This document shows positions 1 to 5,680 of a stretch of 5,680 nt of DNA, one piece after another. The position numbers and the translations under genes are program-made. Numbering within the stretch: the stretch's first letter is position 1; every line of letters starts with the position of its first letter. Origin of the DNA: Acidobacteriota bacterium (lineage in GTDB: Bacteria > Acidobacteriota > Terriglobia > UBA7540); the NCBI GenBank assembly GCA_021784615.1, contig JAJYHU010000325.1:1-5680 (forward strand), given 5' to 3'. Below the pieces are notes generated by a model. The model saw nothing but the letters and a program-made list of their open reading frames with translations, did not search any database and was not told the DNA's origin.

Positions 1-822
1 CGGCACGGCATCTCCCGCCACCACCTTGTTCTGCTGCGGAAGGAACTCCATGGCGAAGTGAATGCCCTGCAATTCCCTGCCCGGCACCTGCAAGTCACGC
101 GGGTGCTCCGACCCTCCGGTCAGAAGAATGATATCGAACTCCTTCTGAAGGTCTTCGACCGGCACATCCCGCCCCACGTGGCTGTGCGGCTGGAATTTGA
201 CGCCTTCCTGCTCCAACTGCTGGAGCCGCCGGTCCAGGATATGCTTTTCCATCTTGAAGTCCGGGATGCCGTAGCGCAGCAACCCGCCCAGGCGGTCCGC
301 CTTCTCAAAAATCGTTACCCAATGGCCGGCACGGTTCAACTGCTGCGCCGCGCTAAGACCTGCCGGCCCGGAACCCACCACTGCCACGCGCTTGCCGGTT
401 CGATGTTCAGGAGGTTCAGGGACAATCCACCCCTCCCGAAAAGCATGCTCGATAATCGCCTTCTCGATGGCTTTGATCGCAACAGGTGGTTCATTGATTC
501 CCAGCACGCAAGCGGCCTCGCAGGGCGCCGGGCACAGACGCCCGGTAAAATCCGGAAAATTGTTGGTCAAGTGAAGAGTCCGAATGGCTTCTTTCCACCG
601 GTCGCGGTAAACAAGGTCATTCCATTCCGGGATGATGTTGGTAAGGGGACAGCCCGTATGGCAGAAAGGCACGCCGCAATCCATGCAACGAGCGCCCTGC
701 GTCCTTACCTTCTCATCAGGAAATTCTTGGTAGACTTCAAGGAAGTCGTTGACGCGCGTGGAAACCGGGCGCCGCGCAGGAGTCTCGCGCTGGTATTCGA
801 GGAAGCCGGTGACTTTACCCAC
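1..822 (-). CDS. gltD: Glutamate synthase (NADPH) small (beta) subunit GltD, 3' end cut off by the window
   Basis: Beta subunit of cytosolic NADPH-GOGAT: it oxidises NADPH on FAD and feeds electrons to the FMN of GltB. The window holds 274 codons from the start; family members are usually about 480-500 residues, so roughly the last 45% is missing at the left edge. The start is GTG at 822, giving the family-typical MGKVTGFLEYQRE, with AGGAGG six bases upstream. An N-terminal iron-sulfur domain shows C46-X2-C49-X4-C54-X3-C58 and C97-X3-C101-X3-C105, the cysteine sets that serve two low-potential [4Fe-4S] clusters in this family. The FAD dinucleotide fold follows: VAVVGSGPAG (146-155), acidic E173 at the end of the second strand, then GGLLRYGIPDFKM (179-191). 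Near the cut edge is PRDLQVPGREL followed by GIHFAMEFLPQQN. The second GxGxxG (NADPH) motif should lie beyond the window. It overlaps gltB by 8 nt. The Cys spacing fits GltD better than stand-alone NfnA/PreT-type relatives, and the gltB neighbour settles it. Confidence 0.97.
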   Translation of the reverse strand, partial: MGKVTGFLEYQRETPARRPVSTRVNDFLEVYQEFPDEKVRTQGARCMDCGVPFCHTGCPLTNIIPEWNDLVYRDRWKEAIRTLHLTNNFPDFTGRLCPAPCEAACVLGINEPPVAIKAIEKAIIEHAFREGWIVPEPPEHRTGKRVAVVGSGPAGLSAAQQLNRAGHWVTIFEKADRLGGLLRYGIPDFKMEKHILDRRLQQLEQEGVKFQPHSHVGRDVPVEDLQKEFDIILLTGGSEHPRDLQVPGRELQGIHFAMEFLPQQNKVVAGDAVP

Positions 823-3800
823 GGCTCACCTCCTGGTTCTTAAGCGAACTGTCCGCCCCAGCCGCCACCAACCCCGCTGGGGTGCGCTCAATGCCGAGCA
901 CCCGCTTGTACTCATGCGGGAATACTTTGACGAACTTTGGCAGCATGGCGTCCCAGTTGTTCAGAATCCACTTGGCGCGCGGGCTGCCCGTCAGTTCCGA
1001 GTGGCGGAAAATCAGCGATTGCAGAGTTTCGACGTCGCCCGGGTCGATGACGGATTCCAGATCGACACTCGAGCGATTGCAATACACTGTCTTAAACTCG
1101 CCCGACTCATCCAGCACGTAAGCAATCCCGCCTGTCATGCCGGCGGCAAAGTTGCGGCCCGTCCCGCCCAGAACCACCACAGTTCCTTTGGTCATATATT
1201 CACAACCATGATCGCCAACGCCCTCAACCACGGCGACGACGCCGGAGTTGCGGATTGCGAACCGCTCGCCGGCCATGCCGTTGATGAAGGCCTCGCCGCT
1301 GGTGGCTCCGTAGAGGGCCACGTTGCCGACCAGAATGTTCTGCTCGGGAAGGAGCGGCGCGTTGCGGGGCGGATAAATGATCAGCCGGCCGCCCGAAAGC
1401 CCCTTGCCCACGTAATCATTGGCCTCGCCTTCAAGTTCCAGGGTGATCCCCTTCGCAAGGAACGCCCCGAAGCTTTGTCCGGCCGAGCCGTGAAAAGCAA
1501 AGCGGATGGTATCCTCCGGCAGACCCTCGGAGCCGTATCGCCGCGCGATTTCCCCGCTCAGCATAGCGCCAACGGTCCGGTGGACGTTGCGAATCGGCAT
1601 CGCGAAGGTCACAGGGGTTCCATTCTCGATGGCCTCGCGGGCGTGGTCGATAAGCTTGTAATCAAGCGCCTGGTCAAGGCCGTGATCCTGCGCGATCAGG
1701 CAGCGGCGCTTGACATGGGTCGGAACCGGCGGATTATACAGGATAGAAGAGAAGTCCAGACCGCGGGCTTTCCAGTGGTCGTTCTCTTCGCGCTTGGAAA
1801 GGCAATCCACGCGCCCGATCATCTCGTCCACGGTTCGAAAACCCAATTGCGCCATAATCATGCGCATCTCTTCCGCAACATAGAACAGGAAATTGATCAC
1901 ATGTTCAGGCTGGCCCTGGAATTTCTTGCGCAGCTCCGGATTTTGCGTGGCAATCCCCACCGGGCAGGTGTTGAGATGGCACTTTCGCATCATCACACAA
2001 CCCAGCGAAATCAGCGGAGCCGTGGCGAATCCAAACTCCTCGGCACCCAGCAAGGCAGCGATCACCACGTCACGCCCGGTGGTCAGCTTGCCGTCCACCT
2101 GCAGGCGTACGCGGCTGCGCAGGTTGTTCATCACCAGAACTTGCTGCGTCTCGGCCAGCCCCAGTTCCCAGGGGATTCCGGCATGCCGGATGGAACTGAG
2201 GGGCGATGCGCCGGTTCCGCCATCATAACCGCTGATCAGGATCACATCGGCGTGCGCTTTTGCGACGCCGGCTGCCACCGTGCCGACCCCGGCTTCGGCC
2301 ACCAGCTTCACCGAAATTCGCGCCCGCGGATTAACGTTTTTAAGATCGTAAATCAGTTGGGCCAAGTCTTCGATGGAATAGATGTCATGGTGCGGCGGCG
2401 GCGAAATCAGACCCACGCCCGGAATGGAATGCCGGATGCGCGCGATCACCTCGTCCACTTTGTGCCCGGGCAGTTGGCCGCCCTCGCCGGGCTTGGCGCC
2501 CTGCGCAATCTTGATCTGCAAGTCGTCGGCATTCACCAGGTAGTGCGCCGTAACCCCGAAACGTCCCGAGGCCACCTGCTTGATGGCGCTGCGGCGAAGA
2601 TCGCCGTTTGGGTCAGGCCGAAAACGCGCTTCGTCTTCACCGCCTTCCCCGGTGTTGGAAAAGCCGCCGATCCGGTTCATGGCGATGGCCAGCGTTTCGT
2701 GGGCCTCCCGGCTGATGGAGCCGAAGGACATGGCGCCGGTCGCGAACCGCTTAACAATCTGGGCGGCGGGTTCAACATCCTCAAGCGGCACGGGAGGACC
2801 AGCCGGACCGAGTTCCAGCAATCCCCGCAACGTCCGCAGTTCGCGGCTCTGGTCGTTCACCATCTTCGTGAACTCCTGGAACGTCGAGAAGCTTGACTGC
2901 CGCACGGAGTGCTGGAGTTTGCTGATGGTGAACGGATTGAGAAGGTGCCGTTCGCCTCTTACCCGGTACTGGTAGTTCCCGCCGGCTTCAAGCTCAGCGT
3001 CCAAAGTTGTCGGCGGCTGCATGGCCAGTTCGTGCCGCATCCGCGCTTCGCGAGCCAGCACCTCGGTCCCCACACCTTCAATCCGCGAAGACGTCCCCGT
3101 AAAGTACCGGTCCACCAGCGCGCGATTCAACCCGATCGCCTCGAAGATTTGCGCGCCGCAATAACTCTGCAACGCCGAGATGCCCATCTTGGAGAGTGTC
3201 TTGCGCAAGCCCTTGTCCACCGCCTTGAGGTAATTTTTCAGAACCCGGTCGAAGGTGTAATCGGGCGGAAAGTAGCCGCGCTCGAAAAGACTCTCCAGGG
3301 TTTCAATGGCCAGATAAGGGTTGACGGCGCTGGCGCCATAGCCAATCAGCAGGGCAAAATGCATGACTTCGCGCGGTTCGCCGGATTCGACGATAAGGGC
3401 CACCTGGTTGCGCGTCTCTTCCCGCACCAGGTGATTGTGCACCGCCGAAAGCGCCAGCAGGCTGGGGATGGGCGCGTACTCGTGATCCACACCGCGGTCC
3501 GAAAGGATAAGAATCTTATACCCCGACTTGATGGCCAGCGACGCGCTCCGGCAAAGGTCGTCCAGCGCCCTTTCCATCCCCGTCCCGCCGTCGACGCGGA
3601 AGACCATCGGCAAGGTGGTGGCAAGGAAATCGCCCCAGCTGACCCAGCGGATTTTTTCCAAGCCGCGGTTGGTTACGATGGGATGGGGCAGCTTCAGCGT
3701 GTGGCAATGCTTCGGAGTCTCGTCCAAAATGTTGCTCTCTGAGCCGATATAACCGGTCAGAGACATGACCAACTCCTCGCGAATGGGATCGATGGCCGGA

Positions 3801-5398
3801 TTGGTCACCTGGGCGAACATTTGCTTGAAGTAATGAAAGAGCAGTTGCGGCTTGTCCGATAAACAAGCGAGCGGAGTATCCGTTCCCATCGAACCGACGG
3901 GCTCCTGGCCGTTCGTGGCCATGGGCAGCATGATCATCCGGAGGTCCTCGTCGGTGTAGCCGAAGGCTCTCTGCCGCATCAGAATTGTGTCAAAATCGGT
4001 GGTTTGAACCCGCGAAGGCTCCGGAAGCTGATGGAGCGTGATCTGGTTTTCGCGCAGCCATTGGGCGTAAGGCTGCCGGGCGGCGAGTTCAGCCTTCACT
4101 TCTTCGTCAGGAATGAGGCGCTGGCGCTCAGTATCCACCAGCAACATGCGCCCGGGCCCTAATCTTCCCATCGACAGCACGTTTTCAGGCTTGACCGGAA
4201 GCACTCCCGCTTCGGAGGAGACAATCACCAGACCGTCGGTCGTCACCAGATACCGGATGGGACGCAATCCATTGCGGTCGAGCTTGGCCCCGATCACGCG
4301 TCCGTCGGTAAACGCCAGGGCGGCCGGCCCGTCCCACGGTTCCATCAACGAAGCGTGGTACTCATAAAAAGCCTTGACGTCTTCGGGCAGGGTGGGATCG
4401 TTCTCCCACGCCGTCGGAACAAGCATTTCCATCACGTGCGGCAGCGAGCGCCCGGCCAGGGCCAGCAGTTCTACCGCATTGTCCAGGTTTGCAGAGTCGC
4501 TGCCACCCGGCGCAATAATCGGCAGCAGCTTCTTGATGTCCTCTCCGAACAAAGGCGAGGTGAGAACCGATTGCCGGGCATGCATCCACTTCGTATTTCC
4601 GCGCAGCGTGTTGATTTCCCCGTTATGGCACAGGTAACGGAAAGGATGCGCCAGCTGCCAGGTCGGGAAGGTATTGGTCGAGAAGCGCTGGTGGACAAGG
4701 CAGAGCGCGCTCATGACCTCGGGGTCCGAGAGCTCTTCATAAAAGTGGGTGATTTGCGGCGCGAGCAGCAATCCCTTGTACACAATGGTGCGCGTGGAAA
4801 GCGAAGGAATATAGAATTGGCCCTTGCCTTTGATGTCGGACCGGGACACCGCCGCTTCCGCCAATCGGCGAACCACATAGAGCTTGCGCTCCAGGGTATC
4901 CTGGTCCATGCCGGGCGCCCGCTGGATAAAAAGCTGTTCAATATAGGGCTGGGTGCCCCGCGCCAGACGTCCGATCGCCTTGGCATCTACCGGAGTGTCC
5001 CGCCAGCCCAGCACAGCAAGGCCCTCCTCGCGCACGATCTTTTCAAGGATGCCTTCACAGAGAATTCGTTCGTGAGGATCCACCGGCAAAAACACCATGC
5101 CCACGCCATATTCCCCCGGATGAGGAAGCGTGAAGCCCAGTCCCGCGCACTCGCGCTGGAAGAAAGCGTGCGGAATCTGAATCAGAATGCCCGCGCCGTC
5201 ACCTGTCTCAGGGTCGCAACCACAAGCCCCGCGGTGGGTAAGGTTGATCAGGATATGGATGCCCTTGGTGATGATATCGTGGGATTTCTGGCCGGAGATG
5301 TTTGCCAGAAAACCGATACCGCAGGCATCGTGCTCGAACTGCGGGTCATACAGACCCTGCCGAGCGGGAAAACCGGAATTGAAATGCGCCTTGTCCAT
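815..5398 (-). CDS. gltB: Glutamate synthase (NADPH) large (alpha) subunit GltB, complete
   Basis: Alpha subunit of GOGAT: glutamine + 2-oxoglutarate + reducing power from GltD gives two glutamates. With ATG at 5398 the protein is 1527 residues, the usual family length. Order of domains: a 25-residue propeptide, then Cys26 (in EHDACGIGF), which after cleavage becomes the N-terminal nucleophile of a class II glutamine amidotransferase. R238 (VHQRFSTNTFP), N259-G260 (CHNGEINTLRGN, oxyanion hole) and D301 (GGSDSANLDN) complete that site. A central domain follows (about 470-760, with GYIGSESNIL at 549-558). The FMN synthase barrel spans about 880-1160: GAMSFGSIS (888), KPGEGGQLPGHKV (969), SPPPHHDIYSIEDL (999), GYDGGTGASPLSS (1057). 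The [3Fe-4S] cysteines are C1134-X5-C1140-X4-C1145, ending CPVGIATQ. A glycine-rich beta-helix (about 1300-1430) closes the protein. No key residue is missing and there is no frameshift. The frame is open up to 5554, but the extra 52 residues are AT-rich leader without family character. The Shine-Dalgarno before 5398 is weak. Confidence 0.98.
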   Translation of the reverse strand: MDKAHFNSGFPARQGLYDPQFEHDACGIGFLANISGQKSHDIITKGIHILINLTHRGACGCDPETGDGAGILIQIPHAFFQRECAGLGFTLPHPGEYGVGMVFLPVDPHERILCEGILEKIVREEGLAVLGWRDTPVDAKAIGRLARGTQPYIEQLFIQRAPGMDQDTLERKLYVVRRLAEAAVSRSDIKGKGQFYIPSLSTRTIVYKGLLLAPQITHFYEELSDPEVMSALCLVHQRFSTNTFPTWQLAHPFRYLCHNGEINTLRGNTKWMHARQSVLTSPLFGEDIKKLLPIIAPGGSDSANLDNAVELLALAGRSLPHVMEMLVPTAWENDPTLPEDVKAFYEYHASLMEPWDGPAALAFTDGRVIGAKLDRNGLRPIRYLVTTDGLVIVSSEAGVLPVKPENVLSMGRLGPGRMLLVDTERQRLIPDEEVKAELAARQPYAQWLRENQITLHQLPEPSRVQTTDFDTILMRQRAFGYTDEDLRMIMLPMATNGQEPVGSMGTDTPLACLSDKPQLLFHYFKQMFAQVTNPAIDPIREELVMSLTGYIGSESNILDETPKHCHTLKLPHPIVTNRGLEKIRWVSWGDFLATTLPMVFRVDGGTGMERALDDLCRSASLAIKSGYKILILSDRGVDHEYAPIPSLLALSAVHNHLVREETRNQVALIVESGEPREVMHFALLIGYGASAVNPYLAIETLESLFERGYFPPDYTFDRVLKNYLKAVDKGLRKTLSKMGISALQSYCGAQIFEAIGLNRALVDRYFTGTSSRIEGVGTEVLAREARMRHELAMQPPTTLDAELEAGGNYQYRVRGERHLLNPFTISKLQHSVRQSSFSTFQEFTKMVNDQSRELRTLRGLLELGPAGPPVPLEDVEPAAQIVKRFATGAMSFGSISREAHETLAIAMNRIGGFSNTGEGGEDEARFRPDPNGDLRRSAIKQVASGRFGVTAHYLVNADDLQIKIAQGAKPGEGGQLPGHKVDEVIARIRHSIPGVGLISPPPHHDIYSIEDLAQLIYDLKNVNPRARISVKLVAEAGVGTVAAGVAKAHADVILISGYDGGTGASPLSSIRHAGIPWELGLAETQQVLVMNNLRSRVRLQVDGKLTTGRDVVIAALLGAEEFGFATAPLISLGCVMMRKCHLNTCPVGIATQNPELRKKFQGQPEHVINFLFYVAEEMRMIMAQLGFRTVDEMIGRVDCLSKREENDHWKARGLDFSSILYNPPVPTHVKRRCLIAQDHGLDQALDYKLIDHAREAIENGTPVTFAMPIRNVHRTVGAMLSGEIARRYGSEGLPEDTIRFAFHGSAGQSFGAFLAKGITLELEGEANDYVGKGLSGGRLIIYPPRNAPLLPEQNILVGNVALYGATSGEAFINGMAGERFAIRNSGVVAVVEGVGDHGCEYMTKGTVVVLGGTGRNFAAGMTGGIAYVLDESGEFKTVYCNRSSVDLESVIDPGDVETLQSLIFRHSELTGSPRAKWILNNWDAMLPKFVKVFPHEYKRVLGIERTPAGLVAAGADSSLKNQEVSRG
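829..834 (-). promoter_or_regulatory. Shine-Dalgarno site of gltD, inside the end of gltB
   Basis: The minus strand reads AGGAGG, a full match to the Shine-Dalgarno core, six bases before the GTG at 822. It lies within the last codons of gltB (AAC CAG GAG GTG AGC CGT GGG TAA). It decides the gltD start: the only other nearby GTG (in GAGGTGAGC) is in the gltB frame and hits the stop three codons later. Its position means that ribosomes finishing gltB end on the gltD start, which favours coupled synthesis of the two subunits. Confidence 0.88.
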
Positions 5399-5400
5399 AA

Positions 5401-5414
5401 AGGTTCCAGGTTCC
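5401..5414 (-). repeat. Tandem 7-nt direct repeat just before the gltB start
   Basis: Two perfect head-to-tail copies of GGAACCT on the minus strand (AGGTTCC on plus) end two bases before the gltB ATG. The copy nearer the start places GGAA five bases upstream of ATG, so this is where the ribosome must bind. It is only a weak match to AGGAGG, in contrast with the strong site of gltD. The repeat may be chance or a recent 7-nt duplication. A gain or loss of one copy would change leader spacing but not the coding frame if translation starts at 5398. Confidence 0.6.
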
Positions 5415-5433
5415 GTGGGACCCGACGTGAGGG

Positions 5434-5450
5434 CTACAAAAATCCTGTAG
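5434..5450 (-). repeat. Small inverted repeat in the gltB leader
   Basis: The minus strand reads CTACA, a 7-nt spacer GGATTTT, then TGTAG: a perfect 5-bp stem about 35 bases upstream of the gltB ATG. It sits in AT-rich leader DNA. It could be a weak RNA hairpin or an operator half-site pair for a dimeric regulator, but the stem is short and no known operator consensus is recognised. Chance is quite possible. Confidence 0.35.
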
Positions 5451-5516
5451 ATATAAAACTTAGCACGCCCTGTATTCGAGCAATAGAAAATCTTTTTATG
5501 ATACTCATAACGGATA

Positions 5517-5545
5517 TTTATCTGCCCGGTTTCGATTCCCTTCAA
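5517..5545 (-). promoter_or_regulatory. Candidate sigma70-type promoter for gltBD
   Basis: On the minus strand TTGAAG (5545..5540, 4 of 6 matches to TTGACA) is followed after exactly 17 bases by GATAAA (5522..5517, 4 of 6 matches to TATAAT). The -10 side opens into an AT-rich stretch. Transcription would start near 5510, giving a leader of about 110 nt before gltB. If so, the in-frame ATG at 5554 lies upstream of the transcript, which supports the start at 5398. No sigma54 (TGGCAC-N5-TTGC) promoter was seen, so NtrC-type control is not indicated by the sequence. The call rests on hexamer matching alone. Confidence 0.3.
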
Positions 5546-5666
5546 GCGTACCATTTCTTTTCCCGAAAGTTACCGCCCTTGTAATTGAACCCCGCTTTTT
5601 ACGCCCGTGTTCCGGCGTCGTCACCCACGCTATCGGCAGCCGAAACCCCGGCTTGCCGAAGGTACG
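5546..5666. other. Intergenic sequence upstream of the gltBD promoter region
   Basis: I see no gene here. There are two tiny GC-rich palindromes, CGGC-A-GCCG (5634..5642) and CGGC-TT-GCCG (5649..5658), whose loops are too short for ordinary RNA hairpins. An in-frame ATG for an extended gltB occurs at 5552..5554, just inside the region, and is judged not to be used. No convincing operator was recognised. Confidence 0.4.
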
Positions 5667-5680
5667 AAAAAAAACGGCCC
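5667..5680 (-). terminator. Possible right half of a rho-independent terminator, cut by the window edge
   Basis: On the minus strand the window begins GGGCCG followed by eight T residues (5674..5667). This is the form of the 3' stem arm and U-tract of an intrinsic terminator ending a minus-strand gene that would lie beyond 5680. Only one arm is visible, so the stem cannot be confirmed. If real, it would isolate gltBD from the upstream gene and mark it as its own transcription unit. Confidence 0.35.

Larger units (their letters stand above)
5399..5510 (-). other. AT-rich 5' leader of gltBD
   Basis: This stretch lies between the candidate transcription start and the gltB ATG. A hand count gives 30 G/C of 90 bases over 5431..5520, clearly poorer in GC than the flanking coding DNA. 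It holds the small inverted repeat and the tandem 7-nt repeat listed separately. No known riboswitch fold or T-box was recognised. It has no stop codon in the gltB frame, but the translated peptide (rich in Y, K, I and F) does not look like a GltB propeptide, so it is best read as untranslated. Confidence 0.5.

Noticed and set aside
58..843. 261-codon plus-strand open reading frame over gltD
   Set aside because: Antisense shadow of gltD in the codon-aligned register. The minus strand encodes clear GltD iron-sulfur and FAD motifs.
749..2896. 715-codon plus-strand open reading frame
   Set aside because: It is codon-for-codon antisense to gltB, whose motifs are unmistakable. The product has no recognisable domain, is rich in His, Arg and Gln as expected from reversed GC-rich codons, and the frame is open only because gltB lacks TTA, CTA and TCA codons there.
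2909..3742. 277-codon plus-strand open reading frame
   Set aside because: Antisense shadow of the gltB central domain; it ends at the complement of a TCA serine codon of gltB.
3346..3866. Minus-strand alternative frames of 92 and 116 codons inside gltB
   Set aside because: Out-of-frame readings of gltB with Arg- and Ser-rich products and no conserved motif; gltB itself is intact here, so they are not frameshift remnants.
5461..5510. Alternative promoter TTGCTC followed by TTTTAT or TATATC closer to gltB
   Set aside because: TTGCTC matches the -35 consensus at only three positions, and the spacing to the possible -10 hexamers is 19 bases or more. The pair at 5517..5545 is better.
4355..5584. 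409-codon plus-strand open reading frame opposite the gltB N-terminus and leader
   Set aside because: Same antisense register as the other plus-strand frames. It covers the conserved amidotransferase domain of gltB and simply runs on through the stop-poor leader. No domain or ribosome-binding site supports it.
1..5680. An undescribed system, mobile element, CRISPR array or RNA gene
   Set aside because: All but about 280 bases are explained by gltB and gltD, both intact as far as visible. No repeats of CRISPR type, no transposase or integrase, no tRNA-like fold and no foreign gene was seen on either strand.

Overview
The window holds one recognisable locus, read entirely on the minus strand: a bacterial glutamate synthase (GOGAT) operon, gltB followed by gltD. 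gltB (large, alpha subunit) is complete at 5398..815. gltD (small, beta subunit) starts at 822 and runs off the left edge of the window, so only its first 274 codons are present. The right end (5399..5680) is non-coding leader and promoter-type sequence, and possibly the edge of an upstream terminator.

The organism is a bacterium with a moderately GC-rich genome. Both proteins look like ordinary bacterial NADPH-GOGAT. The wording of the GltB N-terminus (GLYDPQFEHDACGIGF) and the short GltD cysteine motif CPAPCEAAC remind me of Acidobacteriota or other soil and deep-branching phyla. That is a tentative impression and cannot be settled without a database search. There are no tRNAs, rRNAs, CRISPR arrays, IS elements, phage genes or other signs of an accessory island.

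The two gene products form one enzyme. GltD takes electrons from NADPH through FAD and passes them via iron-sulfur clusters to the FMN of GltB. GltB releases ammonia from glutamine at its N-terminal cysteine, channels it internally and adds it to 2-oxoglutarate, giving two glutamates. Together with glutamine synthetase this is the main high-affinity route of ammonium assimilation. The reading frames overlap by 8 nt (GTGGGTAA, 815..822), and the gltD ribosome-binding site lies inside the end of gltB, so the subunits are probably translationally coupled.

Upstream of gltB is an AT-rich stretch (about one third GC over 5431..5520) with a plausible sigma70-type promoter, a small inverted repeat and a tandem 7-nt repeat immediately before the start codon. 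The gltB frame stays open 52 codons beyond the chosen start, but that part looks like translated leader rather than protein. I found no previously undescribed system here; the points worth a second look are small ones about start choice, coupling and the leader.
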